A DNA stretch of 64,000 bases from Methanothrix harundinacea (lineage in GTDB: Archaea > Halobacteriota > Methanosarcinia > Methanotrichales > Methanotrichaceae), in assembly GCA_002506535.1 (NCBI GenBank), contig DAXT01000006.1, forward strand, positions 62,001 to 126,000, written 5' to 3'. Positions 24,310 through 33,296 of the stretch are shown piece by piece. Position numbers and translations under genes: made by a program. The notes under the pieces were generated by a model, which was given only the letters and a program-made list of their open reading frames with translations, was not told where the DNA came from and made no database searches. Each line of letters opens with the position of its first letter. Positions within the stretch are counted from its first letter, which is position 1.

Positions 24310-25253
24310 ATCTCCACCTCCTTTAATCGGATCTTCTCCATCGCCCTTCTCGCCGCCTCTCGAAGCCCCCTGTCATCGTCCTCCGATGCCAGATGGGCCA
24401 GGGGGGGTAGAGCCCTTGTGTCACCGATCTCCCCGAGGGCTTTCGCGGCATGCCACCGGACCCAGGGGTCGTCATCCTCCAGGGCCTCGATGAGGGGATC
24501 GACTCCCCTGGGATCGCCGATCTCCCCGAGAGCCTTCGCCGCCTCCGACCGGATCCAGGGCTCCTCATCCTTCAGCGCCTCGATGAGGGGACCGACGGCC
24601 CTGGGATCGTCGATCCTCACCAGAGCCCCTACCGCCTCCTTCCGCAAGAACCTGTCCTCCCCCTTCAGGGCCAGGGTCAGCCTGTCCAGATATTCATCTC
24701 TTCCAAGCTTCACAAGGGTGCTGGCAAAGCAGAGCTGGACGACACAGTGGTCGCATAGATCGGCGACGCAGGGGCATCCAGCGCTTCTCTGGAGGTCCAG
24801 GGTTTTGTTCTCGATCTCGATAAGCTTTGGATCCTCGGCCTTCCTCAGGGCGTCGGCAGAGGCCTCTGAGGCGCTCAGGTCCTCCTCCTTGAGGGCCTCT
24901 TTGAGGGGACCTATGGCCCTATCATCCCCGATCTTGCCGAGGGCGATGGCGACGACGCACCGGACCTCCCGGACCTGGTCGTTGAGGGCGGCGACGAGGG
25001 GATCGATGGCCCTATCATCGCCGATCTCCCCGAGGGCCCAGGCGGCGTTCAGCCTCACCTCCCGGACATCGTCTTTGAGGGCCTCGATGAGATGATCTAC
25101 CGCCCTCTCGTCGCCGATCTCTCCGAGGGCCATGGCGGCCCCCGACCGGACCTGCCAGTCGCCGTCGGTCAGATCACCGATGAGATCGTCCACCCTGTCG
25201 GCAGCCGCCGGCGTCGCCAGGGCCGCCAGCGCCAATAAGCACAAAATCCGCAC
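24306..25253 (-). CDS. Exported HEAT-repeat (PBS lyase-type) protein
   Basis: About 315 residues. A GTG at 25253 is chosen because it begins a clean signal peptide (MRILCLLALAALATPAAADR with GTG read as Met) and has TGGAGAAG eight bases upstream; the longer open frame has no signal-like start. The rest is bi-helical HEAT/PBS repeats of about 31 residues with the pattern VRxxAAxALGEIGDxRAVxPLIEAL, four before and four or more after a break. The break (about residues 165-190) is a Cys-rich insert, CPCVADLCDHCVVQLC, which may bind a metal or form disulfides. HEAT arrays are scaffolds for protein contacts. The gene overlaps the discoidin-bearing protein downstream by four bases. Confidence 0.8.
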   Translation of the reverse strand: MRILCLLALAALATPAAADRVDDLIGDLTDGDWQVRSGAAMALGEIGDERAVDHLIEALKDDVREVRLNAAWALGEIGDDRAIDPLVAALNDQVREVRCVVAIALGKIGDDRAIGPLKEALKEEDLSASEASADALRKAEDPKLIEIENKTLDLQRSAGCPCVADLCDHCVVQLCFASTLVKLGRDEYLDRLTLALKGEDRFLRKEAVGALVRIDDPRAVGPLIEALKDEEPWIRSEAAKALGEIGDPRGVDPLIEALEDDDPWVRWHAAKALGEIGDTRALPPLAHLASEDDDRGLREAARRAMEKIRLKEVEI

Positions 25254-25577
25254 CGCTCTAATCTTCTCCACTCTCCTGGAGATTGGGGGGTCTTTATCCG
25301 AGAAAGATGTATCGATCTCGAAAGGACGGTCGTCACCTCTCCAAGGACCCCGTCTCCTCGCCCCGTGAAGACCCGGTCTTCGAGAATTCTGTAGCTCTGA
25401 CTGAGGGGCCCGGGAGGACCGGGTCGGTTGAGGCCGATACCTCCGACGGAGGGGCTTTGAGGGCGAGCCCGTTTCGGCCGGCAAGACGGATCAGCGCCCT
25501 CAAGACCGCTTCGCCATCTCACCTTTCTCGAAAAGAGGAGGATTTGGTGGAGGTTATGGCTCCGGCGAAGAACCTCA
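25254..25577. other. Spacer with an inverted repeat
   Basis: 324 bases between two minus-strand exported-protein genes. No gene is supported. An 8-base inverted repeat, ACCCGGTC at 25371-25378 and GACCGGGT at 25417-25424, could form a hairpin, perhaps a terminator for the YEATS-like gene upstream or part of the leader of the HEAT gene. Confidence 0.35.
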
Positions 25578-26636
25578 TCAGACCCTCACGAAGGGAACTC
25601 CTCTCCTCTGGGCGTCCCTCAATTGATCTCCAAAGGTGAAGTAGTAGTCGTACCTGTATGCCCTTCCGTCCGTCGTCGTCACGGTGATAGGCATGTTGAA
25701 AGCCCCCCAGGTCCACAGCTCGAGTTCGAAGTTGTTTCGCGGGTTCGTCATGGTCTGCTCTGACGGGCTGAAGGTCGGATGGAGCTTGTAGTGGACGGAC
25801 CGGATCCTGTAGAGGTCGGGGCCTGTCACCAGGACCTTGATCTTGAAGATCTGGAGCCCCTGCTGGTTGTAGGAATAGTAGACCCTGTTCGTCGCCGGGT
25901 CGACCGCCTGGGTTATGATCTGGATGTTCGGCCTGACGCCGGGCTGGACCGGCAGGGGAACGGGGGTTGTCCCTCCAACGTGGAAGGTCAGGATATCGCT
26001 GTATGGACCGTTTCCTATCCGATATCTCGCCTGGTAGGTCCCCGAAGAATCGGCGTAGAACCATAGCCTGTATTGATTGTTCGCCCAGACGTTCCCGAAG
26101 TTGTACGTCCGGATCTGGCCGGTGGGATAGCGTTCCTCCAGGATCAACGGCCCCGAGGCGGAGGGTATGAGAAGGAGCCTGGCGTAACGATAGAGGGGCA
26201 TGCTGACCGATCGCCAGTACCTGCTCCCGTCGCTGGATACGATCCAGAAGAGGTTCCGACTTCCCCCGGGGATCGCTGCTAATAAATCTCTGGATCCAAC
26301 GGGAGATGATGCCCGGCTGTACTGACTGGAGGCGCTCTCGTCGATCAGAGCATCTGAACTCTCACCGATGCTGCTCGGGAAATAGGCTTCGCCTGTCTCG
26401 GATATCTCAGCGGTCGGTGCCTCACCCCACCCGCCGGATCCAGATTCCGCAGTTCCAGATCCGACAGTCTCCCATCCAGATCCTGCCGTCTCCCATCCAG
26501 ATCCACCGGTTTCCCAATCGGATCCCCACTCTTCATATTCTTCCGACACCCCGATTTGAGCTACGGAGGAGGAAGCGCCGGATAGACAAGTTATACATAT
26601 TAATACCAGCAGCTTTATCACAGTTAGATTCCTCAT
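25578..26636 (-). CDS. Exported protein with a C-terminal YEATS-like domain
   Basis: 352 residues. A signal peptide (about 1-27) is followed by a low-complexity segment of SGWET-type repeats (about 38-72) and a middle beta-rich domain (about 110-235). The C-terminal 90 residues read IFKIKVLVTGPDLYRIRSV, HYKLHPTFSPSEQ, then FELELWTWGAFNMPITVTT, matching the YEATS fold signature (VxYxLHPTF, then a WGxF turn and paired strands). Prokaryotic YEATS domains are usually intracellular or membrane-linked and predicted to bind ligands; an exported one is unusual. A TATA-like stretch near 26664 lies 28 bases before the ATG at 26636, suggesting a leaderless message. Confidence 0.7.
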   Translation of the reverse strand: MRNLTVIKLLVLICITCLSGASSSVAQIGVSEEYEEWGSDWETGGSGWETAGSGWETVGSGTAESGSGGWGEAPTAEISETGEAYFPSSIGESSDALIDESASSQYSRASSPVGSRDLLAAIPGGSRNLFWIVSSDGSRYWRSVSMPLYRYARLLLIPSASGPLILEERYPTGQIRTYNFGNVWANNQYRLWFYADSSGTYQARYRIGNGPYSDILTFHVGGTTPVPLPVQPGVRPNIQIITQAVDPATNRVYYSYNQQGLQIFKIKVLVTGPDLYRIRSVHYKLHPTFSPSEQTMTNPRNNFELELWTWGAFNMPITVTTTDGRAYRYDYYFTFGDQLRDAQRRGVPFVRV

Positions 26637-26811
26637 ATAATAATGTTGGATGAGGTCAAATAAAAGCCTTTTCGCCCTCTATTAGCAAGCCGGGGATTAT
26701 GTTATAGTCTCAGCCCTCTCTGAAGGTCATGATATCGGTGGTTTGAGGATCTCTTTGAGGCGTTGGAGCTACAATTAATCGGACCCGTGATGGTCATCTT
26801 TATCGTGGTTC

Positions 26812-28329
26812 TTATTTCGAATTTTTGAGTTCAGCTCCGTCAACCGCCTCCGTAGATCCCAGCTCCTCCGCGCTATCGTAGGAGGCCTCGGCCTCGGAGA
26901 TCCTCCCGAGGGCCTGGAGGGCTCCCCCCCGGTTCTTCCAGGCTTCGCCATCCTCTGGCTTGATCCTGACGACCTCGTCGTAGGCGAGAACCGCCTCCTC
27001 GTAATAGCCCACGGCTGCCAATGCTAGCCCCTTATTGCTCCAGGCGTGGGCGTAATCCGGGTCGAGGGCTATCGCCTTTTCGTATGCCAGGATCGCCTCA
27101 TGATACTCGCCCATATAATAGAGAGAAACCCCCCTGTTGTTCCAGGCTCTGGCGTAATCTGGGTCGAAACCTATGGCCGTATCGTACGCCTCGACCGCCT
27201 CTTCATACCGCCCCAGATGATAGAGGGCGACGCCCCTGTTGTTCCAGGCGTTGGCATCGTCGGGTTCGAGGGCGATGGCCGCATCGTACGCCTTGATCGC
27301 CTCTTCATACCGTCCCAGTTCGTCGAGGGCGATCCCCCTGTTATACCAGGCGTAGGAGTACTCAGGCTCTATGTTTATGGCCGTATCATAAGATATGACC
27401 GCCTCTTCGTACCTCCCCAGGTCCCTGAGGGCGACGCCCCTGTTATTCCAGGCCTGGGCATCTTCCGGATCGAGGGCGATGGCCACATCGTAAGCGATGA
27501 CGGCCTCTTCGTACCTCCCCTCCTCATAGAGGGCGAGTCCCTTACCGACCCAGGCCGAGGAGGAGTTGGGGTCGAGGGTGATCGCTTCATCGTATTGGCG
27601 GGCCTCTGCCAGGGGTCCCGCAGCCCGGAGGTCCCCGATCTTGACGAGGGCTTCTGCAGCCTTTCCCCGGACGGTCGGGTCCCCGTCCCTCAGAGCCCTG
27701 ATGAGGGTATCGATGGCAATGGGGTCGCCGATATCGCCGAGGGCTTCGACGGCGGCCGCCCTGACCCTGGCATCTCCATCTCTCATGGCGAGATAGACGA
27801 TGGGCTCCGTCGCCTCAGGATCCCCGATCTTGCCGAGAGATCGTGCGGCCTTCAGTCGGACCGAGGGATCCTCGTCTTTGACCGCCTCGACGAGGGGGGC
27901 GACGGCTCCGGTGTCCCCGATATCGCCGAGGGCTTCTGCAGCCGTCCCCCGGACCCGCGGATCTCTGTCTTTCATGGCGTCGGAGAGGGGGCCCAGGGCC
28001 CGCAGATCGCCGATATATCCCAGGGCCCTGGCCGCCTCTTCCTTTATATCCGACTCCTGGAGGGCCCTTATGAGGGGGTCGACGGCTCTGGGATCTCTGA
28101 TCTTGCCTAGGGCCGCTGCAGCCGCAGACCGGACCGGCCGGACCTCGTCCTCCAGGGCGGCGATCAGGGGGTCGACCGCCTTCGACCCGCCGATCTCGCC
28201 GAGGGAGAAGGCTGCCTTCGCCCGGTTATCGGCCTGGCCGTACTTCAGGTCCAATATGAGGTCGTCGGCCTCGTCCGCCATGGCTGGTCCAGCCACGGCC
28301 CCGAGAAACAACAGCACCAGCACGATCAT
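26812..28329 (-). CDS. Exported HEAT-plus-TPR repeat protein
   Basis: 505 residues. A signal peptide (MIVLVLLFLGAVAGPAMADE) is followed by about seven HEAT/PBS repeats (20-250; pattern VRxxAAxALGxIGDPxAVxPLI) and then about seven TPR units (250-490; pattern AWNNRGVALYxLGRYEEAVxAYDxAIxxDP). The join is abrupt: the last HEAT unit runs into DEAITLDPNSSSAWVGKGLA. Both halves are protein-binding scaffolds. The signal peptide puts them outside the membrane, where they could organise the exported proteins encoded around. The repeats are very regular, so expansion or contraction between strains is likely. Confidence 0.85.
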   Translation of the reverse strand: MIVLVLLFLGAVAGPAMADEADDLILDLKYGQADNRAKAAFSLGEIGGSKAVDPLIAALEDEVRPVRSAAAAALGKIRDPRAVDPLIRALQESDIKEEAARALGYIGDLRALGPLSDAMKDRDPRVRGTAAEALGDIGDTGAVAPLVEAVKDEDPSVRLKAARSLGKIGDPEATEPIVYLAMRDGDARVRAAAVEALGDIGDPIAIDTLIRALRDGDPTVRGKAAEALVKIGDLRAAGPLAEARQYDEAITLDPNSSSAWVGKGLALYEEGRYEEAVIAYDVAIALDPEDAQAWNNRGVALRDLGRYEEAVISYDTAINIEPEYSYAWYNRGIALDELGRYEEAIKAYDAAIALEPDDANAWNNRGVALYHLGRYEEAVEAYDTAIGFDPDYARAWNNRGVSLYYMGEYHEAILAYEKAIALDPDYAHAWSNKGLALAAVGYYEEAVLAYDEVVRIKPEDGEAWKNRGGALQALGRISEAEASYDSAEELGSTEAVDGAELKNSK

Positions 28330-28514
28330 TCTCTTCGTGACAACCCCCTCATGGAGGTGGATGGTCCCAACCCACTAAAAATGTACCGGTATCGCCGCCC
28401 CGGCGGGCCTGATAGAGGGATCATCTCCGCCACCTATCTTCCGGCTCTCTCCAAGATCGCCACCCTCGAATCCTATTTATCCTCAAAAGGGTCCATCTCT
28501 GATGGTGGCATAAG

Positions 28515-30215
28515 ATGACTCGCACCATAATTAAAATCATCCTTCTTCTCCTCCTCCTCCTGGCATCATCTCCGTCGTCTCAGGCGGCGACGATCACCGT
28601 GGGGCAGGAAGGCTCGGATTTTCACAGGATTGAAGCGGCCCTGAGCTCCGCAAACCCAGGAGACGTGATCGAGGTCGCAAGCGGGGAGTACCTGGTGAAC
28701 CTGAACATAACTACCCCGGGGATCGTCCTGCGGGGCGTCGACACCGGCGGCGGAATCCCCGTCCTGCGGGCTGGAATGTCCACCGCTGAGATCGAGAGGA
28801 CCTACCCCGGACTGACGTGGATGGTCCAGATGACCGGCGGGACGGCCGTCGCCATCAGGGCAGACTTCGTCACCGTGGAGAACTTCGTCATCACCGGCGC
28901 CAGCAGCCAGAAGCCCTACGACACCGGCGAGCATAACGACGTCATCGGCAACGCCGGCATCAGGGTCTACTCCGACTTCAACAAGATCGCCAACAACACC
29001 TTCGAAGGAAACGAGTTGACCGGCATCGGCCTATTGAACAGCAGCAACAACCAGATCCTCAACAATACCATCAGGGACGTCCGCTACGGCCACGGCATTA
29101 ACCTGCATAACTCTCACAACAACAACATCGAGGGCAACGACCTCCTCTCCAACTACAATGGTATCGAACTCCAATGGTGTGACTCCAACACCATCCAGGA
29201 TAACGAGATCCGGGAGAGCGTCATCGACGGTATCCGGGCGTTCAGCTGCAACTTCACCTTCATCACCTATAACATCATAACGCGAAACGGCCACGAGAGC
29301 GAGCTTGGTAGTAACTGGAATGGGATCTCCCTGGTGGGGTCGATGAACCTGGTCGCAAACAACGTAATCTCCTTCAACAGAAACGACGGGATCTACCTCA
29401 ATAGCATCTTCTGGGAGTATTGCAGCGAGCCGCCCTGCGGCGCCGAGGAGTCCTACGAGAACCTGATCATCGGAAACAGGATCGAGGGGAACGGCAGAGA
29501 CGGGGTCCACCTCTCCAAGACCTGGAAGAACAACATAATAGACAACAACATCACAGAAAACCACGGCAAAGGGATAAACCTCGAGGAGAGCAGCAACAAC
29601 ACCATCGATCTTAACAACGTCACCAAGAACGACCACGGGATATACCTGGACCGGTCGAACTTCACAGCGGTTAAGAACAACACCATAGCGGAGGGGGAGA
29701 AGGCAGGGATCTACCTCTGGTCCACCGTCGGTTCCTCGATGGATAACAACACCCTCCTCGATAACCCCGCAGGGTTGGTTCTGGCAGAGTCGAGCGAAAG
29801 GAACGTCCTCGTCAGAAACAACGTCACCAACAGCACCGAAGGGATCAACATCTCGGGGGGGTCGGACGAGAACCAGATTCAGCAGAACCGGTTGAGGTCT
29901 TGCGGCATCGGCGTAATCCTGGCGGGGGCGGGCCGCAACGTCATATCGGCAAACGAGATCGCCGATAGCCTCCTCGGCATATCCCTCGACGTATATTCCA
30001 GAGGCAACTCCATCTTAGGAAACGACCTCTCGACGAACGTCGAGGCGGCGAAGGACGAGGGAGATAACCGGTGGGACGACGGCTCCCGGGGCAATTACTA
30101 CGGGACCGACCTCTGCGATGACGCCGACGGCGACGGCATCTGTGATGGACCCCGGAGCATACCGGGTGGGTGGAACGTCGACGTATATCCTCTGGCGAGG
30201 GCAGCGACGACCTGA
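28515..30215 (+). CDS. Exported NosD-like right-handed beta-helix protein
   Basis: 566 residues with a strong signal peptide (MTRTIIKIILLLLLLLASSP). The mature part begins with ITVGQEGSDFHRIEAALSSA and then PGDVIEVASGEYLVN, the usual opening of parallel beta-helix (CASH/NosD-type) proteins. It continues with many short turns of the kind NTIxxNxIxxNxxGIxL, rich in Asn, through about residue 510. A Ca-binding-like DDADGDGICDGP stretch closes the protein. In methanogens such proteins are part of the cell envelope or bind and trim surface sugars; true NosD function in copper-enzyme maturation is not implied. It carries no obvious membrane anchor or sorting motif at the C-terminus. Confidence 0.85.
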   Translation: MTRTIIKIILLLLLLLASSPSSQAATITVGQEGSDFHRIEAALSSANPGDVIEVASGEYLVNLNITTPGIVLRGVDTGGGIPVLRAGMSTAEIERTYPGLTWMVQMTGGTAVAIRADFVTVENFVITGASSQKPYDTGEHNDVIGNAGIRVYSDFNKIANNTFEGNELTGIGLLNSSNNQILNNTIRDVRYGHGINLHNSHNNNIEGNDLLSNYNGIELQWCDSNTIQDNEIRESVIDGIRAFSCNFTFITYNIITRNGHESELGSNWNGISLVGSMNLVANNVISFNRNDGIYLNSIFWEYCSEPPCGAEESYENLIIGNRIEGNGRDGVHLSKTWKNNIIDNNITENHGKGINLEESSNNTIDLNNVTKNDHGIYLDRSNFTAVKNNTIAEGEKAGIYLWSTVGSSMDNNTLLDNPAGLVLAESSERNVLVRNNVTNSTEGINISGGSDENQIQQNRLRSCGIGVILAGAGRNVISANEIADSLLGISLDVYSRGNSILGNDLSTNVEAAKDEGDNRWDDGSRGNYYGTDLCDDADGDGICDGPRSIPGGWNVDVYPLARAATT

Positions 30216-30271
30216 GCTAACGGCAAAGATATAACCTGCACCGCCAGAAATTTCAGAGAATGTGGTCAAAT

Positions 30272-30691
30272 ATGCCTGCTAATTTGATGGAGTACTTCAA
30301 CCGGCAGCCCCGGATCGGAACCCTCAGCACCGCCGGGAGGGACGGGAAGGTCGACGTCGCGCCGATGGGCTCTCCCCGGATGGTCGACGAGAAGACCGTC
30401 GTCATGGCCCTGGCGGAGAACAGGACCCTTGCCAACCTGCGGGAAAACCCCCACGCCGTCTACATGATCATGGTCCCAGGGCAGGGGATCTTCGACTGGA
30501 AGGGTGTGCGGGTCTACTTGAAGATGAGAAGCTGCGAGACCTCCGGGGAGGGGATCGAGAGGATGAGGGGGGAGATCTCCAAGGCCATCGGCGAGGCGGC
30601 GGCGGGGATGCTCCGCGCCGCCGTCACCTTCGAGGTCGAGGAGGTGAGGCCGATCGTCGATATGGGCCAGGGGTGGGAGAAATCTATCTGA
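30272..30691 (+). CDS. Pyridoxamine 5'-phosphate oxidase-like FMN-binding protein
   Basis: About 139 residues with the split-barrel pattern of the PNPOx-like family: LMEYFNRQPRIGTLSTAGRD, VDVAPMGSPRMVDEKTVVMA, then TLANLRENPHAVYMIMVPG. Members bind FMN (or F420 or heme) and reduce or store cofactors. The ATG at 30272 is chosen over one at 30260 because the conserved region begins there. The protein is short and single-domain, so the substrate cannot be predicted. It lies 56 bases behind the beta-helix gene on the same strand but is unrelated in location, being cytoplasmic. Confidence 0.8.
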   Translation: MPANLMEYFNRQPRIGTLSTAGRDGKVDVAPMGSPRMVDEKTVVMALAENRTLANLRENPHAVYMIMVPGQGIFDWKGVRVYLKMRSCETSGEGIERMRGEISKAIGEAAAGMLRAAVTFEVEEVRPIVDMGQGWEKSI

Positions 30692-30993
30692 CTCCCCCCG
30701 AGATCTTTCGGCTCGCCACCTTGGAGGCTCCTGGTCAGATGGGGCCAGAGGGGTCGATCGCCATATTTATAATGTTTAATCGTTGTCATTAATATCTGAG
30801 AGGGGCGATTGCGAGGGTCCATAGATCGATGACGTTATAGACAGATCTCAGATCTCCCTCTGCCCGAGATATGCCCACTTCCGGCCCTCCCCCTCCCCCT
30901 CTCCCCTTCAGCCCGTTTTTGGCATCGATGCTCTGGCAAGAGATATCCGTCATCCCCAAAACCGCTCTACCCAAGACCGCCCTTTCCACGACC
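30692..30993. other. Convergent spacer, nothing identified
   Basis: 302 bases between two converging genes. An AT-rich patch (about 30760-30800) and a pyrimidine-rich tract (30880-30905) are visible, which may help terminate transcription. No gene or RNA is supported. Confidence 0.4.
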
Positions 30994-31548
30994 TTACAAC
31001 AGCCTCCTCCATTCTTCAAAGAGAAAGGTGCAGACCTCATCCCCCCGGCAGATCCGGGACTCAAGGAAGAAGGATATCCTCTTTTCTTCCTCAGAGAACT
31101 CCTCCGCCCAGGCGGAGTACTCGGCGCTGCAGATGACCGACCCCACCCTCTCTGACAGGTGGACCCTTCCTGACTTTGCCATAAGGTCCCGCCAGGGGCA
31201 TCTTGATATCGTGAGCATGAGGCGGCCGTCCTCCTCCGCCTCCACCTCGAACCCGAACCCCTCGGCGGAGTGCTTGGCTGCTATGCACTCCGCGAGCCCT
31301 CCGATCCCCTTCCCGGCTCTGAGGATCTCCCTCAGGGTCCGGGCCTGGATCTTGGGGAGGATCGACCAGACCTGGCGGTCGATCTCCAGCGCCTCCTCAA
31401 AGCCCCGGATCTCCTCGACCTTCATGAACCAGAGGCCGTCCGCCGAGGTGTAGCACCTCCTGAAGTAGTCGGCCTTCTCTCGGTCGTCGAGGACCCTCGT
31501 CCCCGCTGCCCTCTCCTCCTGCGGCCGTCCATCCTCTCCCCCATCCAT
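30994..31548 (-). CDS. DUF6125 / ATC-hydrolase-like protein
   Basis: 184 residues. The stretch YFRRCYTSADGLWFMKVEE, IDRQVWSILPKIQARTLRE, then ISRCPWRDLMAKSGR and a Cys-rich end (SRICRGDEVCTFLF) fit the archaeal DUF6125 group, related to L-2-amino-thiazoline-4-carboxylic acid hydrolases. The biochemical role in archaea is unknown; conserved Cys residues (in SRCPW, VICSAEY and CRGDEVC) could bind metal or act in redox chemistry. It begins two bases after the arcS stop, with GAGGAGGT inside the end of arcS, so it is translated from the tgtA-arcS message. A link to tRNA modification is suggested only by this position. Confidence 0.7.
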   Translation of the reverse strand: MDGGEDGRPQEERAAGTRVLDDREKADYFRRCYTSADGLWFMKVEEIRGFEEALEIDRQVWSILPKIQARTLREILRAGKGIGGLAECIAAKHSAEGFGFEVEAEEDGRLMLTISRCPWRDLMAKSGRVHLSERVGSVICSAEYSAWAEEFSEEEKRISFFLESRICRGDEVCTFLFEEWRRLL

Positions 31549-31550
31549 CC

Positions 31551-33296
31551 TCAGACCTCCTCGACCTGGCGCAGCTCAACGGCGATCCCCCTCGTCGACT
31601 CCACCATCTCCCAGCCGCTCATCTTCGCCCTCCCGACGCCGAAGGCCGCCTCCCCCTTTACAATCACCTCGTCGCCGGGCCTGATCTGGTCGTCGGCGGA
31701 TGTCACCCCGGGGGCGAGGACGTCGCCCCTCGGGACGAAGTCGCCGATCTCGACGATGTACCCGCCCCGGGAGAGGAGCCTCTTGGCCCCTTCGAGGGAG
31801 AGGGCGATCGTCCCCTGGGGGGTGATGGACCCGAGGCTCTTCTTCTCGGAGGAGTGTAGCCCCCTTCCCTTCACCTTCACCTCGCCGGCCATGAGGTCGG
31901 CGGCGGCGCCCCGGCCGAACTGGTAGTCGGCGAGGGCGGTGAACCGCTGGACCATGAAACCATCCAGGACCTCTTCGCCCGCCGTCGCCTCGGCCGCCGC
32001 CTCCGATAGCCTCTTCAAAGCCTCATCCGTCGTCCCGCCGCCGGTGTAGACGGCGTCGATCCCGTGCTCTTCTACCGCCTCCTTAAGCTCCCCGTCGATG
32101 TGGGCGATGATGGTGGAGGAGGGGTTCTTATCCAGGTATCCGTCGAGGCAGCGGGTCAGCCACCTCCTCTCCTCCAGGTCCCACCTCCCGGTGACGGGGA
32201 CGTCGTAGCTGGCGGCGGGATAGACCTCCTCCAGCTCCCTGGGGACGAGGGCTAGGGGAGACGTCAGTATCAGCTCTTTGAGCCTCCGCCTTGTGGTCCC
32301 CAGGGCCGTCGCGAAGAGCCGGTGAGACCTCGAAGTAGAGTAGGGCTTCCGCGCCGAGCACGGCAGGAGGAGGAGGACGCCGCCCTCGGGAGCACGATAC
32401 CTCTCCAGGACCCTCTCGGCGAACCTTGTCACCTCCACCCGGTGGAGGGACTCGGCAGAGTTCGCATACATGACGCTCTTCCTGTATACTGGGGTCCTCC
32501 GTTCCAGGTAACGGTGCTCCTGGTCGAGGAGCCTCAGGGCCGCCGTCTCTTCCGGGGCGACCCTCACCTGCCTCTCCAGGTATTCGCGGACCGTTCCCTT
32601 CCTGATCATCTCCCGCAGCAGGAGGATCTCCTCCTCCAGCCGGAGGAGGTTGTGGCCGGCGACGAGCTCTGGCTCTGCCCCCGTCTCCACCATGGCTTCA
32701 CAGAAGCCGCAGCGACATGGGAGGTCCTTCAGATCCTCCAGGGGCCAGGCCCCGTCCCGGAGGTGGTACCTCCCCAGGAGGCCGTCGACGGCGATCCTCG
32801 TCTCGTCCACCAGGTCGACCCCCAGGTATATCAGAAGGGCGAGGTTTGCGGGGGTCGCCAGGGCCGGGGCGTAGAGGGCCGAGTCGGGGGGTATCCTCTC
32901 CCGGATGCCTATGACGGCGGCCACCAGATCCCTCGGGTTTCGCAGGGACCCCGCCGCCCCGATGACGTAGACGTCGGCTGTCGGGGGCCGGCCCCTCGCC
33001 AGGGGGTGGACGACGACCCCGCAGGGTCCGTCCGTCGGGATGGAGGGGATAGCGAAGGGCGGCTCGGTGTGGAGGGGGACGGGGACGTGGGGTCCGATGA
33101 AGATCTTTCCGGTCTTCTTCGAGAGTTCACGCCCCTCCTCCAGGGCTTCTCCGATCGATGGGAAGTTCCAGATCGGTCCAGTGGACCGGATCTGGTCGCC
33201 GGATATGACGGCCGGAGTCTCGACCGTCCCTTCGATCCTGAGCCGTCCCGCCCGTGCGGGGCCGTCGCGGATCGTCACCTCGAAGCGTCTCGTCAT
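31551..33296 (-). CDS. arcS: Archaeosine synthase ArcS (TgtA2)
   Basis: 581 residues. The N-terminal part is a degenerate TGT-like barrel; a Cys/His set resembling the TGT zinc site is kept (DLPCRCGFCEAM, then AGHNL). The hallmark of ArcS, LPCSARKPYSTSRSH, lies at about residue 315, and a PUA RNA-binding domain fills the last 80 residues (GEVKVKGRGLHSSEKKSLGS onward). ArcS converts preQ0 at position 15 of tRNA to archaeosine, completing the pathway begun by TgtA. Its ATG overlaps the tgtA stop (ATGA), so the two are translated together. Confidence 0.92.
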   Translation of the reverse strand: MTRRFEVTIRDGPARAGRLRIEGTVETPAVISGDQIRSTGPIWNFPSIGEALEEGRELSKKTGKIFIGPHVPVPLHTEPPFAIPSIPTDGPCGVVVHPLARGRPPTADVYVIGAAGSLRNPRDLVAAVIGIRERIPPDSALYAPALATPANLALLIYLGVDLVDETRIAVDGLLGRYHLRDGAWPLEDLKDLPCRCGFCEAMVETGAEPELVAGHNLLRLEEEILLLREMIRKGTVREYLERQVRVAPEETAALRLLDQEHRYLERRTPVYRKSVMYANSAESLHRVEVTRFAERVLERYRAPEGGVLLLLPCSARKPYSTSRSHRLFATALGTTRRRLKELILTSPLALVPRELEEVYPAASYDVPVTGRWDLEERRWLTRCLDGYLDKNPSSTIIAHIDGELKEAVEEHGIDAVYTGGGTTDEALKRLSEAAAEATAGEEVLDGFMVQRFTALADYQFGRGAAADLMAGEVKVKGRGLHSSEKKSLGSITPQGTIALSLEGAKRLLSRGGYIVEIGDFVPRGDVLAPGVTSADDQIRPGDEVIVKGEAAFGVGRAKMSGWEMVESTRGIAVELRQVEEV

